This document shows, in pieces, positions 1-14,052 of a stretch of 64,000 nt of DNA. Source of the stretch: Daphnia carinata (Eukaryota > Arthropoda > Branchiopoda > Diplostraca > Daphniidae); contig NC_081331.1 in the NCBI RefSeq assembly GCF_022539665.2, positions 9,579,534 through 9,643,533 of the forward strand. The letters are read 5' to 3'. The translations under genes were made by a program, and so were the position numbers. The notes under the pieces were generated by a model that was not told the DNA's origin, did no database searches, and saw nothing but the letters and a program-made list of their open reading frames with translations. Numbering within the stretch: position 1 is the stretch's first letter; every line of letters begins with the position of its first letter.

Positions 1-121
1 GTGCGGCGATAGATTTCACACACGCTGGCATTCCGACAAGACACGACACCCCACCTGCGTTTGTTTCGGTCTATTAGCCATTAAGGCAATGAGCTACGGT
101 TTGAATATACATCAATGACGT

Positions 122-122
<1 letters not shown>

Positions 123-154
<32 letters not shown>
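123..154. repeat. Poly(A) run of 32
   Basis: Uninterrupted A32, closely followed by T and G runs up to about position 202. It lies just 3' (in gene sense) of the TTC28-like exon, so probably in an intron of that gene. Confidence 0.9.
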
Positions 155-156
<2 letters not shown>

Positions 157-259
157 AGGTGTTTTTTTTTTTTGGGGGGGGGGGAGAGAGTGGGGGGGGG
201 GAGTGATCGTGAGACGGTTGGGGAAAAAATCAAATCAAATCAATATGAAATCGACTTAC

Positions 260-517
260 TTTTGGCCATTTGGCGTTGAGTTCGACGGCTCTGGACGCGT
301 CCTGCAGGGCCCGGGCAAAGTGTCCGAGTTTGACGAGAGCGGCCGACCGGTTGGAGAAGAGGATGTGATTGCAGGGATCGAGGGCGATGGCTTCGCCGTA
401 GAGGCCGACGGCCGTCTCGAAATCCCCATTCTGACAGGCCTGGTTCGACTGGCGCACCTTGTCCAGGAAGCTGGCTTTACTGGCGGCAGACAGCTCAGAG
501 TCGGCATCCACCTCCAC
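260..517 (-). CDS. TTC28: Internal exon of TTC28-like TPR protein (partial gene)
   Basis: This is one exon of 86 codons, phase 0 at both ends. It encodes the start of a tetratricopeptide array: the stretch VRQSNQACQNGDFETAVGLY, then SNRSAALVKLGHFARALQDA, then a segment ending in NAKWPK. This closely resembles the first TPR pair of animal TTC28 (TPRBK), a very large TPR/CHAT-domain scaffold linked to cytokinesis and midbody assembly. The donor is AAA|GTAAGT at 259-258. The acceptor is TAG|GTGGAG at 519-518, with a second AG six bases further in as an alternative. The gene runs leftwards out of the window, so the remaining TPRs and the C-terminal part are absent. The 5' exon or exons must lie to the right and were not identified with confidence. 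The acceptor is odd in being preceded by a poly(A) run instead of a pyrimidine tract. The family assignment rests on remembered similarity; the open frame and donor are seen directly. Confidence 0.82.
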
Positions 518-935
518 CTATTTTTTTTTTTTTTTTTTTTTTTGTATGTTGTGAATAGCAATCAAATTTCAATGTTAGAACAGCATATTATTTTCAAAAA
601 GAAAAAGAATAGAGCCAACAGTTGTGCTATGATTGCGTGGCGGGAATTCCAATAACATGTACACGTCTTATACGAAGAAGAAGAAGAAAATGAATATCCA
701 GCAAATAGAAAGAGAGAGATAATAATGCAGCGAGTCAAGATAGCGGCAGCTCAGGACTTAACACACCCCTTCCATGTCATTCTTTTCCTTCTTGACTTGT
801 TTTTTTTTTTTTTTTTTTTTTTTTCTTTTTTTTTCTTTTGTTTCTTTCACCTCGTAACCCGACGAGAAATGATTTCAAACTGATCGCTCGGGAAACAGAA
901 ATCCCCCCCCCCCCACTGAAACTGACATCAACGAT

Positions 936-963
936 GAGAGAGAAAGAGAGAGAGAGAGAGAGA
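936..963. repeat. (GA)n microsatellite
   Basis: Imperfect GA dinucleotide array with one AAA interruption, in the homopolymer-rich block. Confidence 0.85.
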
Positions 964-1017
964 ATCCAATGATTCTTCCCATCGGCATCGATTCAATCAT
1001 GCAAATGTATGCAGTTT

Positions 1018-1040
1018 CACACACACACACACACACACAC
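1018..1040. repeat. (CA)n microsatellite
   Basis: About 11 perfect CA units followed directly by GAAGAAG and GGA triplet repeats. Confidence 0.9.
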
Positions 1041-3601
1041 GAAGAAGAAGGAGGAGGAGGAGGAGAATTCAGAAAATACATTTTTGAGCGAAAGTTTTTT
1101 TTTTCTTTTTGTTGTTTTGGTGTGGGGTTTCCTATTTGAATTCACAAACGATGTTGCCACGTATTCCATTTCGATGCATCCCAAACACACAGAACAAAAA
1201 AGAGAGATCTTTCGTTTTTAAATCAGCCAGACTTGCTGACTCTGTTTTAAAAGAAATCACAAGAAAAAGATGTTTTTTTTTTTCAAAGAGAGAGGAGGGG
1301 GGGGGAGAGAAGAGAGAACTTTACGGGAGAGAGTTCTATATTTTACATAGATAATGATGTCATTCATCATGTTGAAAACGAGAGAGAGCGCGCGAGTTAA
1401 CACTCACGTAAAAGTGAGTTTTCAAAAAAAAAAAAAAAAATAAAATAAAATAAAATAAAATAAATAATAAATAAAGCCTCAAAAATGTTGAAGAAAAAAA
1501 AATATCAGAGACCGGTTCGATAGGACAGGGAAGAAATAATAAAAAAAAATAGGAAAAATAAGATTTCCGTGAAAGACAACACAAGGACGAACACGGTTTT
1601 CAAGTCTGAGATTAAGGCACGAAAAAAAAAACAAAAGGACAACAGTGGGGAATTTTTAAAATAAAAAGATAAAATGAAAATGAGAAAGGAAAAAAAAAAA
1701 AAAAAAAAAAAAAGGGCCATGTGTGATCCGTTGCGATAGGATGTCAATTAATCAATCGGTTCGAGCATTTCTTAAGGGGGAGAGGCTTCTCCTCGTCTAC
1801 GGCCAGACACGTCAACACACACTCGCTATAAGCTTTTGAAAAGCGTGTGGTCAAAGAGTACGCTTTCCTCTATGGCAACGTTGGAACAACTTCCAGTGTT
1901 TCGTTTCGGGGTGGGAACTATAGGAATAAAACTGATAGGAAAAGGTCATTAAAAAAAAAACAAAAAACAATGAAAAGAGATTCAAACGAAGGAACAGCAA
2001 AATAGCCCCAACGAGGAACTACTTTGCGCCAAGTCCTCAATGGTTATAAAGTGTATCCCTGCGTCACAAACTCTTTCATGTTCTTTCTCGATTTTCATCA
2101 GCAGCCCCAGCAGCGAAATAAATTCCAAAGCCAAAAAATCGAGTCAAACATCTTCTGAAGTCTTTAAAAAAAAAAAAAAAAGAAAAAAACCCGTAATTAG
2201 AGTGTGTTACAAGCGCCGCTCGCTGCGCCAACTCAAATCACCTTCATCAGCCGTGTGTGTGCTGCTGAATACATCAATGAATGGAGTTTTTTTTTTTTTT
2301 TTTTTCTATGCAACAAAGTCCGCATTTCTGGCTGAACAACAAATGGCTGCCTATGTGTTTTTTTTTTTTGTTTTTTGTTTTTTTCGTTACACTCGTACCA
2401 TTTGAAAAGGCCCGCTGTTTGCAAACGTTCGGGACTACTAGGGATATGTAGCTCTTCTTTGCATATGCATTTTCACGTGACGCAATACGTCAGATGGCGG
2501 GGAGCAAAGGGTTCATGAGAGAGAGAGACTCTTTAAAACGCGGACACGCATTCCAGCATTGGACTTTGATGCCGTTTGACACCACGAATTCAACTATCTT
2601 CGTTTATTGTTCTTCTTTTTTTATCAATTTCGTTTTACTCTTTGCCTATATATAGATGGGAATGGGGGGGGGGAGAGAGATCTGTCGTCGTCATTTGCCT
2701 GGGTCTGGGTGTTTTCTCTTTGATAAACTCAGACAGAGTCCTACTCATTCCGTCTATTTTTCATTGAGAGAAAAACAAAAAAAAAAAAAACAAGCGCTTC
2801 GTGTTTCGGACCCCTCTCGGGCCGATCAAACAGATACGCAAGAGTGTGTGTGTGTGTGGGTATTAGAGATACGAACGCACTCTGTTGTTGCAGGTGAAAA
2901 AAAAAAAAAGAAAGAAAGAAAAGGTCTGACAATAGATACAGAAATAGAATTGAAAATGAAGAGGGATATCATAATAAAAAAAAAAAAAAAAAAAGACAAT
3001 TTAAAAACGATGCCCACATCAACTGGCTGTTGCCGTGTCTCGGGGTTCTTGTTGTCAGTAATGACCCGTCGTCGAGCTAATAATAGAGCAGGGCCAGCTA
3101 AACAATTGCAGCCATCAAAGCTTGCGGGCCAGCAAACAACAGTCACCAGCGGGAAAACAAAAAAAAAAAATAATAATAATAATAAAAATGATTCAAATCC
3201 AAAAACTTAACGCACACAAGTTTGCCTCTTTTATTTTTTTCCTTGTTTTTTTTTTTGTTTTTGGGCCGAGGTCACGCGACCTTCTGCAATCGGCGGCGCG
3301 TAATTCAAATGACATTTCCCGTGTATGTACACCGTTCCCCTTCCGGCAAACAAACATTGATTCTTCCGTTCCTTATTTAATTTTTTTTTTTTTTCTTTAC
3401 CTTTGAGAAGAAGAAGAAGAAGAAAAAAAAAAAAAAAAGGCAACAGGTAGAGTGAATAACACATTCCATTCGAGACTAACGCCGCCTAGGCGGATGAGCA
3501 GGTTGCGTGCGTTCTTACGTCTAGAATTCCTTCTTTTTCTTTTCTTGTGCACAGCCCAAGAGGAAATAATCATCGCTAGGGAAAGAGGGAGAGAGACAGG
3601 G

Positions 3602-3632
<31 letters not shown>

Positions 3633-5825
3633 AAAATACACAACAAACAGAGAGGGGGGGGGGCATCGAGACTCACGGTGTGTGTACGTATATTCAATGT
3701 TTTATAGGTAGCGAAAGAAGACGCGAAGATAATAGAGCCACCAGCAGCACCACACAAGACGAAGGGAAATGGAGAAGTGGGAGGGTCGAGCCGGGGTCAG
3801 ACAACATCGACGACGGCGACGGCGACAACCAGCGGGTCTCGAGACAGAAAGAATTAGAGAAATAAGCGGGTCGTGAGAATGGAACAAAAAAAAAAAAAAA
3901 AAAAAAAAATTTAAGGAATTTCTTTTTGAACATTTTGTTATTCACATAGACGCACATTGACTGACACAAGTCACTCAAGTCACACCGGATTTTCAGACGC
4001 AATTTTTTTTTTTTTTTTCAAGAGAACGGACGAAAAGAAACAACAGTTTTTTTTTTTTTTTTTTTTTGCTTGATGCTGGAACGCCGCTTTTCCTTTCGGC
4101 AGAAATGAGTTGGGAAAAAAAACAAATAAATGGACATCTTTTCTGATAATAAAATTCTTTGTTTGTTAACCAGCTTTTTCTTTTTTTCAAGTCGGGACGA
4201 TCGAATGCTGTTTCCCAAACGTAAGAGAGTACTTCCATTTTGTTTTTTAAGCAGGAGAGGGCAGCCGTCTGCCATCCTGGGCATAGACACCTAATTACAG
4301 GTGAAGAAATAGGAGACGGATAAGGAAAAACAAAAAAAAAAAAAAGAAAAGGTACGTAGAGGGAGGAAAAAAGCCGGTAGAAAATTTAAAAACAAGAGGA
4401 CTTGCACTTGTCTATCATTTTGACGAAGGGGAAAAAAAAAATGGAGGGGTGGAATTATAGAGGGAGAACAGACTCTTCTTTCCGTGTTATTTATTTGAGC
4501 TTTCTCTTTGAATTTTCTCGGCTCTTGTAATGCAGATAAGAAAGCCGATGTCGGCAGAATGCGACAAGCGACGTCGTTTTCATGGAGAAAAAAAAAGGGG
4601 GGGGGGGGGAGATCAAATATATAAAACAAAAAAGACGATCGCGCTGTGTGTGGTTGTCTAGAATATCGTCGGGTCTATATGGTTGGAATTATAGTAGCAA
4701 CTGTGTCTGGTAAGTAGTAGCCTCATATTCATTCTACCTTTTTTCTCTTATGTTTGCCTTTTACCTCTTCAGGGGGGGGGGGGGATTGGTTTTGGTATAT
4801 TTGAGGGTCCCCATTTTTTTTTTTTCTTGCAAAGGGGCCTATCAAAGTCGTCGGCGGCGGCGAGCAGGCAAAACGGTCATCCTGGAACGACAGGGAGAGG
4901 AGGGGGGGGGACACACCGTAAAGGCATAAAAAAAAAAAAAAAAAAAGAAAAACAACACGACAGTGATAATCATTTTGGTTGGTGGTTGAAGCCTTCATTT
5001 CCCTCGTAGACCAAAGAAAGTACCCTTCTCCATTTTGTTTTTATTTCCCCCTCCCACCTCCCCCCTTCCTCAAACCCACCCTTTCTTGTATGGCCGCCGT
5101 CGTCGCCGTCGTCTTGTCGGTGTTTGTCGCTTTCTCACCTGCTCTTCAGAAAAAAAAAAAAAAAAAAAATGTCCCCCCCCCTTTTTAAAAACTAGGGAAT
5201 GGCTACACCCCATCAATAAACACAAGGAAGAAGAAGAAGAAAAAATCTATGTCGGAACCATAACACGTATTTTTTTTTTTTTTAAAGTTCACAGGGTACA
5301 ATGGTTCGTATTGGCGTAGATTTCTTTTGCGGCTCTGGACAAAAACAAAAACATAAAAAAAAAAAAAAAAAAATTTTTTTTTTTTTTTTCTTGTACGGTT
5401 GACACGCATATCAATGATGATTACAAATCGTAATGAAAAACAGTTTCTAAACGTTTATGCCCTCCTATTTTTTTTTTTTTTTTTAGACACTTAAACAGAT
5501 GTGTTTTTTTTTGTTGTTACCTTACAACAACAACAAACGGTGTGTCGTATACTGTTTTCTTTTTTTTTTTTTTTTTTTAAGACACTTGGCAAACACCACT
5601 CCAAGAAAGAAACGTGTTCGTTTTATTAGTTAAAAAAAAAATTATATTTCGTGTTAGTCGTTGGATACGGCAGTTCCCCCCCCCCTTAAAAAAAAAAGGG
5701 TGAAAAAAAAAAAAAAGAAAGAAAGAAAGAACTAGCATAAAGAGAAATAAAAGTAGTATGAAAATGGCAGTCATAATTCCATCCACACGCTCGACCCATT
5801 AAGACGATTCGACAAGCCAAAAAGG

Positions 5826-5861
<36 letters not shown>

Positions 5862-7024
5862 CTTAGTTTCTTGTTTTGGACTCTCTCTCTCTCTCTCTTA
5901 ATTTTTTTTTTTTTTTTTCTAAAATAAATAATATAGGTGTATAATAATACGTGATGTAGACCTCCGGTAGACGCGCAAAATTGCAGTTCTCTATTACAAC
6001 AACGACCGACGGCATTTGTTTTAGCTCCAAGCTTAACTATTTTTTCTTTTTTTTTTTTTTTTTTTTTTTGATATTTTTATTGGCGTTTTCCAACCGTCTA
6101 AAATTCTTTTTTTTTTTCATTTCTTTTTACGTCTGTAGCGTGTCTGACGAGCTGCGTAATAATGGACGCAAGCAAGCGCAAATGGAATGCGCTAACTAGT
6201 GCAAGTCTTTGAGTCATCTGCGTTCGGCCTGAGTTTCGTGGCGAAACAAAACAAAAAAAAAAAACACGTTCGCGTGCAAATGGCGAACCGTTGCTCAACG
6301 CCCTTAAATTTTAAGCAAAAAAAAAAAAAAAAAAAAAAAACGGATAGAGATCGATAGAAGAAAACGCTTGAGAGTAAGACGAGCCGAGAAGCTGTCCGAT
6401 GGCATTTGTCAATCAAGTGAGGCGATTTTTCAAGCGCTTCGTTTTCAACAGCTCAACGCATAAATCATGGGGGGGGGGGGGGACCAGGAAAGGAAGACTG
6501 TACCCAAAAAAAGAAACGTTGGCATTTTTTTCTCTCGATAGAATACAAAAGAAAAAGGAGCGAGAGAGATAGAGAGAGATTCAAATATTTTTTTTTTTTT
6601 TTTGTTTTATTATTTTTTTTTTTTTTTATTTCCAGCAGTCGAGTGAGAAATGATGGCGCGTCCCATTCGTCACGTGTGAAATAGCAACAAGTACCGCCGC
6701 ACGCTCGGCCACGTTCGAGTCGCCCGTCATCAGTAGGTATTTACGACATTCAAAGTTTGAACGAATGGAAAGAATGAGAGATAGCTTCAAGCTACCGTGA
6801 ATGATTCACGCACATGACAACGACGGCCAAGTACCGCTACGGCTGGATTCCAACCGGACTTTTTCTTTTTTTTTTTTTTTTTTTTTTTTTTTTCTTTTTT
6901 AGCGCATTATATTCAACATCTCTTCAACCTCTGTGTATCTTGTTTTCTTCTTCTTTTTTTTTTTTTTTTTTTTTTTTACTGCATCGACCACAGGTGGATG
7001 AGAAAAAAAAAAAATAAATAAAAG

Positions 7025-7047
7025 GTGTTGTTGTTGTTGTTGTTGTT
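7025..7047. repeat. (GTT)n microsatellite
   Basis: Perfect GTT trinucleotide array of about seven units. Confidence 0.85.
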
Positions 7048-7425
7048 TTGGAATCGAGGCATAGTCGGCGACAAATGGGCTGGGAAACGAAAAAAAAAAA
7101 AAAAAAACAAAGCGGCCAAAAGTGGAACAAGACAACAAGTCGTAATATCCGTGCCCTCAAGAAGGACTCGGCGGAGGCTAAATAAAAAATAAAAATAAAA
7201 AAAAAGAATGCGGCAACGTCGCATTCCTCAAGCTCCCGAAGAAGAAGCTGACAAAGCAGCCCCTTCTTCAACAAGATATTAAAATAAACAAGCACTTGTT
7301 TCTTATTTCTTTTTTCTTTTTTAGATATAAAAAGAGAAGCTGCTGCTCTTGGCGGGGTTTCCTACTATCGAAATTTTTTTTACTTAATACACAGTGCACC
7401 GTACGTGTACTGTTTAAATTGTATT

Positions 7426-7448
7426 CACACACACACACACACACACAC
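7426..7448. repeat. (CA)n microsatellite
   Basis: Perfect CA array; a second CA array follows about 70 bp downstream. Confidence 0.9.
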
Positions 7449-7519
7449 GTAGACGGGAATGGGGGGGGGGGAATGAAGAAAGAATAGGGGGCAAATAAAG
7501 AAAAAGCCCTGCGGCTAGA

Positions 7520-7553
7520 TACACACACACACACACACATACACACGCACACA
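7520..7553. repeat. (CA)n microsatellite, imperfect
   Basis: CA array interrupted by single T and G bases, paired with the one at 7426-7448. Confidence 0.85.
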
Positions 7554-8390
7554 AAACGTAAGGACCAGCCGGGCCAGTCCGTCCAGTTTAGATGTGTGTG
7601 TGTTGTTTTAAATATAAATACATCTTATATTGATGCGCGTTTGTTTTGTGTTTTTTTTTCGTGTGACTTTTTTTTTTTTTTTTTTGTGATCACGCAGCTG
7701 CACGCCCTTTGTTTTGTTTTATTGGTGTGGAAAAAGCGAAAGATTCACGAGACGTGAATTTCAAGCCAAAATAAAAACGGCATTTTTGACGCGAAATGTT
7801 TTGCAACTGAAACGGAATTGTGAATGAAATATTGTTAGACTCTCAGCGAAAAAAGAAAAGAAACATCAGACTAATAATAATGGAACGAGCAGGCAGAAAA
7901 TCGAAAGAAATATATATATATTATTATTATTATTATTTTCGTTTTTCTCTCGTGTTTTAATTTTATTTGAAAAGAACGGAATAAATGAGAAGAGGCAAAA
8001 GAGGAAGAAACTTAAAAACTTTGGCGGAGATGGAGAGAGAGAGAGAGAGAGAGGCGGTGGCACACTATCTATCCTCTTCTTCTATTCTTTGTAGTTTATT
8101 TTATTTTACCTTTTTTTCTATACTAGAGAGAGAGAGGTTCCCTCCTCCCCACCTCGGAGGACCCGATCACTCCCACCTTGCGGGGATATGTCATTACCGA
8201 CCGACTCAAAAAAAGCGCGCCCCCCTCTTATTTTATTTTTATTTTTTTCCAGTTCTTTTATCTTTGGGATAGCACCAGTAGATGTTATTCTTTCTAAAAA
8301 AGAATAAAATCTAAGAAAAAAAAAAAAAAAAAACAAGACCATTTTTTTTCCCCCTCTTTATTTTTTAAAAGTCTGGTAGCGACGGGCTAA

Positions 8391-8411
8391 GGGGGGGGGG
8401 GGGGGGGGGGG
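8391..8411. repeat. Poly(G) run of 21
   Basis: Uninterrupted G21, the longest G run in the window. Shorter G or C runs (8-14) recur near 174, 901, 3654, 4600, 4776, 5680, 6470, 9128 and 12180. Confidence 0.9.
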
Positions 8412-8622
8412 TGAGTTCGGTGTTTTTCCCTTCACCTTTTTTCCCGCCTACCTTCCCACAGCCGATGCGTGTAAGGGCCTACGTTCGTTCGGAGGTAATG
8501 AAATGTGTATACAAAGACGAGAGACGCGTACATGAAAAAAAAAAAAAAACGCGAGGGGTAGAGAATTTAAGTAGTTATATAGAAAGAGAGGGAAAGACAT
8601 CAACTTCCAAGAATTACAAAAC

Positions 8623-8653
<31 letters not shown>

Positions 8654-10462
8654 TTCGTTTTCTATAGAGAGAGAAGCGAGAAGATGAGATACGATTACAC
8701 GCACAAGACATTTCGTTCAAGGGGGTTATCTCTTCCTCTTGGCTGTTCCGCCCTCTTGCAACGAAGGGAGGAAATGAAAGGGAGGACAAAACATCACAGA
8801 AGAAAATAAACACGACAAGCGTTTATTTCACAATCCACTTTGGTGTTATTATTATTCTTCTTCTTCTGCCTCGTTTTTTTTTTTTTATGTTTTATTGTTA
8901 TTCGTTGCAGCTCTTACGCTGTCAAATGCCACTCAGCGTTCCACGAACAACGTCGTGTTCTTCTAATGTGTTTCAAAATGAGTCTCTTCGTTTCGAAAAA
9001 AACAAACAAAACAGGGTTTGATTGGTTGAATTTTCGATTGATAATCATCTAAATATGGCCATTGATTTCGAACGATTGTTTAATCAAGTGAAAGCAGCTT
9101 TTGCTTGACGATTGGTGGACGGCCATCCAACTCCCCCCCCCCCCCCCCCCCCGATTGCTTTTTCTCACATTCGTGTGATTTTTGTTTCGAAGAAAATCAG
9201 AAAACAAGATGCCCCCCAAAAGAAAATTTTTTTTTTCGAATCTTTATTCTCCATCTTTGGAATATTTGGGGCATTGTATACGGTGGGAGAGAACGGGAGG
9301 GGGGGGGGACAGGGGCCGAATCAAAAACTGATCTTTTTCTGAAATCTTGTCGCCCGGTCTTGTTTCGTTCTCTACGTATTTTCCAATCACCCAAAACTGA
9401 ATAAATGAGAACGCCATTAGTTCTAGTTCGACCGGTTTTATTGCTTCCTGGCCATCTTTCTATCTCTCTCTCTCTCTCTCTCTCTCTGGCCTTAAAAAAC
9501 TTGCGTGTGCTTCTTTCCACCTTCGAATGTGTATATACGCCTATATTGCTTGTCGTATATCCTGGAAAATGATATTCGGCAGACAAGTTCCACACCACCC
9601 GCACATCGCATCATCTTTTTTTTTTTGTTTTTCTTTTCTCCATATAATAAACGAATATATATATATAATATGGAATCAAGGTGTGTCGACAGGTACACAA
9701 CGTTCCTGCGCCAGGCGGACAGGTGGTGTGTGTGCTCGGTGTCAACTGCTTGGCGATTGGTCAACATGACCAAAAAAAAAAAACAAAAAAAAAAAAGAAA
9801 CACAAAAATATGTTGGAAACGACTTCACCACAAGCAAATCCAATTCGGTCCAATTGAAATTATTATTATTTTTTTTTTCTTTTTATAATAGGCGCACACG
9901 CCATCTTTAACGGACATTGTAATACATCAAGAATGTCTAACCCAGGGACAAGAAAGAAAATATTTAAAATGAAAAGGGTCCTCTCATTTTTCTTTTCTCC
10001 TTTTTAAGGTAAAGTGAGAAGCATTTCGAAGCAAAAAAAAAAAAAAAAAAGCGTCGAGGATTCCAAAAGAAAAAAAAAAAATGAAAATTTTCGAGATGCC
10101 AAGATAATGATCGCCCGGCTAAAGGCAATTTTTATCAAAATGCGGACTTGTTTCGAGCTTCTAACAGTTCAAACAAGAGAAAAACTTGACAGGAATAAAA
10201 CATGAGAATCACAAAATGATGATGAAGAAGCTGAAGAACAGGAAGAAAAAGAAAAGAAAAAACAAAAGAACGTCTAAAGGTATAGCTATCTATATGAGGA
10301 GGAATTTGCAACCGATCGACTGATTACGCGCGTTGCTTTGGAATGCAACGGGCGCGCTGGGGCTCGACCCACAGGTGTTTTTTTTTTTTTTTTTTGTTTT
10401 TTTTCTTTCTCCTTCCCTTTTTCTTTTCCCTCTTCTTGTATTCGTTTTCGTTTTGGTGGTTG

Positions 10463-10491
<29 letters not shown>
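10463..10491. repeat. (GT)n microsatellite
   Basis: Perfect GT array of about 14 units, flanked by T-rich tracts. Confidence 0.9.
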
Positions 10492-10493
<2 letters not shown>

Positions 10494-11305
10494 GCGGGAG
10501 CTCAATTCATATCCCGGACACCGATTTTTTTTTGTTTTTTTTTACTGTTTTTTTTTTTTTTTTTTTTCTTAATTTTTTGTTTTAAAAACACAACCACCAA
10601 AATAATCATAATCGTAATCATAAAGACATCCTCTTTCCACTCCTTATTTTATTATTATACATTTTTTTTTTTTTTTTTTTCGGTTGAAAATAACGCAAAG
10701 GACGAATAAAAAAAAATATATGCTATAAAAAAAAAAAGTGGGAGATGAAACAAAACGAAAAAAAAAAAAAAAAAAGCGAGAAAACAAGTCTGCCCGGCTT
10801 CTGGCGCAATCGGAGTAAATAGTTGAACTTCTCTTTTCTTTTTTTTTTTTTTTTTTGTTGTTGTTGTTTGGTTTTTCTTTTAAACAACAGTTAAACGATT
10901 GTTTATACACAACATGGTTTTTGTTGTTTTCCTAAAAACATTTCCGCCGAGATATTAAAAGAAAAAAGGCCGTACCTCGGAAGAATCACGCAGCGACATG
11001 ACAACAGGTAGATCGTCTGCAAATGATGTCAGCTTCCAGCAGCGAATAACAAAAATGGCAGCAGACGAGCAAATTCGGGAAGAAAAAGAAAATAACAAGT
11101 CACTAGCGCTGACTTTCGTTTGAAAATAAAAAAAAAACTCCAAAGTGTTAGTTGGCCATGACGCAACGATGACGAGAGAATGTGCACAACACCATAACGA
11201 AAAGCTGCTGGCAGCCAAAGAGAAAAAAACCACTGACAGAAATTTATTTTGAGCCAACACGTTGCCAAAGCGTCGTAATGTTCTCGGCGACCAAGTCAAC
11301 TCTCT

Positions 11306-11362
11306 CACACACAGACACACACACAGACACACGCACAGATACACACACACACACACACACAC
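11306..11362. repeat. (CA)n / ACAG compound microsatellite
   Basis: CA array interrupted by ACAGAC units, then a pure CA tail that runs into A7. Confidence 0.88.
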
Positions 11363-12594
11363 AAAAAAACGAAATCGCACTGATCAACACCACCTGTAAA
11401 CGTGCCAATCAGCCTTTCAAAGTGGCTATATCACTTGCACGCACACAGTTTGACAAGCACAGGTTGTGCGACAATGCCAGACCACCACCGAAAACACGAC
11501 AAAAACACGACGTTGGCGATGTGTAAATAAATGTACAACACTTTTCGTGAACTTGCAAACATATTTTTAAAAAATAAAAAACAAAAAAAAAAAAAATAGA
11601 TGCGCCTCTTGTATGTGAGCGGCAGCTGCTGGACATGAACGCAGTTGGATTTCGACTGACTCTGCAAAGTCTGCCTCTCGCCAGTGTCTTGCCTGCTGTT
11701 CTGGATTGCCGTGGCCTTGGCCAGCTCTTTTCGACGCCATGTTGGTTCAAAGACGAAAGGTAAGACGAAAAGGAATGGGGAAAAAGAGGAGGAGGAGGAA
11801 CAGTTTCGCCTCTGGGAGAAGCACGACTTGAAAAAAAAAAAAAAAAAAAAAAAAACCTTTTTCGGGGAGATTTCGAGTCAGCTCTCTCGCTGTTAAAAAC
11901 GTGGAACGAAGAAAGAAAAGAGAAATAGAAGGTATAGACGTGATAGGTAAAGCAGGTAAAAAAAAAAAAATAAGCGGAGTGGAGAGGGGGCCAAGGAGGC
12001 GGAGTAGGGTGGTGTTTTTCTTTTTTTTGCTTCCTGGCTTCTTATATCCCAACGGGCTGATAGACGCACAGGTGAGACTACTAGCGATTGCAGTCCCACC
12101 TGGCGTCCATTTTATTTTTCTCTCATTCTCATTCGCTTCGTTTACCTCTCCTCTTGCATTTTTTTTTTTTTTTTTTTTGGGGGGGGGGGGGGAGTGTAGG
12201 CCTACAGTGCAAGCTGGGCGTATATTTACCAAGTTCAAAAGGAGGCCATCAAGTCGACTTGACAAGTCGTCCAGACAGTGGAGCCATCAGATGCTGCGGT
12301 GTACAGCAGCGACACTCAATTTTGAGTTTCATACACTTCTACTTCATTTTTCTTGAATCATTTTCTTTTTTTTTTTTTTTTTAAATCGGACCACACACTT
12401 TGGGAAGCGCAAAGAGGAAACTTACTATGTCTTTTTTATGCCTTGTTCTTCTTGAAAGTCGGAGCGAAGGCAGAAAATAGAAGCAACAAGTTGCGTGAGC
12501 TGTTGGGACAATGAGCGGTTACCGGTTATGATTATACGTCTTTTTATCGGCAATCCGACAGCATCTTTTGCGGGAAGACGTTGCGAGAGAGGAC

Positions 12595-12625
<31 letters not shown>

Positions 12626-12638
12626 CCGAAACCGACAT

Positions 12639-12674
<36 letters not shown>

Positions 12675-14050
12675 TCTCTTTCTCTTTGGAACATTCTTTG
12701 GGGTTTTAAATATGAACAGAAAAACGAAAGAGTCTCCGACCGCTTTTATTTTATTTAAAAGAGGGGCTTTTAGTGCTGAGAGAGCCAGTCTATATTGACG
12801 ATTACATCTACGAGCGGGGTGTGTGTGTGTGTAGGTGTTTTTTCAGAGTCAATAATCGGCCAGTTTGGACGAAGCGAAAAAGAAACAAAAAAATTATGTC
12901 TAGGGTAAGAAGAAACACACACACACACACACAGAAAAAGGGCAACATAATACCCTCAGACCTTGGAATACTTTGCATACTACTATGTCGATTTTTTTTT
13001 TTTTTTCTTTTCCCTCCTCTCATTTCACTCTTCTCTCTTGGTTTTAACAAACTACCTGGAATTATTGTTTGAAAAAAAAAAAAAAAAAAAAATGTGTCTA
13101 TTCTTCTTTTTAACCGAACACGAGAATATCGGAGCCGCGCGCGCTCATGCGAGAGGCGGACTTTGGGCGGCTCTAAAAAAAAAAAAAAAAATTTTTTATT
13201 TAAAGCAAAAAGAATGAAAGGGAAGAAAAAAAAAAAAAAACGCACGCCGGCTGTGTGTGTGTGTGTGTGTGTGCGCTGTGTCGTAAAAATGTAAACGAGT
13301 TGTAATCTAATGTAATGATACTCTGTAATCAAGGGGGTCTTCGCGGTGCGCGGTCAACTGTGATTAGCTTCATCCTGTTTTGTGTGTCTGCTCTGTGTGT
13401 GTGTGTCTGGCCCAAAGAAGAAGGCAACATCCCCCAGTCGCTCGAGCTCTTAACTCTCTTCGACAACAACACCGCCGCGCCTCCTACCAAATTTCCACAC
13501 ACAGCGTGGCATGTTAAACCGAATCAAATGCAATGTTTACTCTTTTTTTTCTCTCTCTTCGCTGTACACGTATGTGTGGTGTGTACCACCTGGCGAGAAC
13601 GTCCTTACTAGGAAGCTTCATCTCGATGTCGACTTTTAAAAGGGACCCCATTCGCTTATCTTGCACTGCTACACTCTTATTTCAAAAGACGTACCTCTTC
13701 GTTCCTATTTCAAAACTCTCGAACGCTAAAACTCGATTAGTCTCGCTGGATCGTCCGCTGTGGACCGAAGAAGTTGTTTCGACAGAAAAGAATGTAGAGA
13801 AGAAAAAAAAAAAAAAAAAAATGTTAATATAAAATCATCTGGGCTTCGATGTGGGAAAGAATGAAAAGCGTCGGTTCCCCTACACATTTTTTTTTTTTTA
13901 GTGAATCAAATAGAAAAAAAAAAAAAAGAGGACATTGTTTTGATTCCTATTCGATATGATCAAATTACACACCTTTACCTTTTGGCCGCAAGGCTTCTTC
14001 GTGGGAGAACAAAACGGTTCGCCCATATACATCCGGACACAAACTCTTTA

Positions 14051-14052
<2 letters not shown>

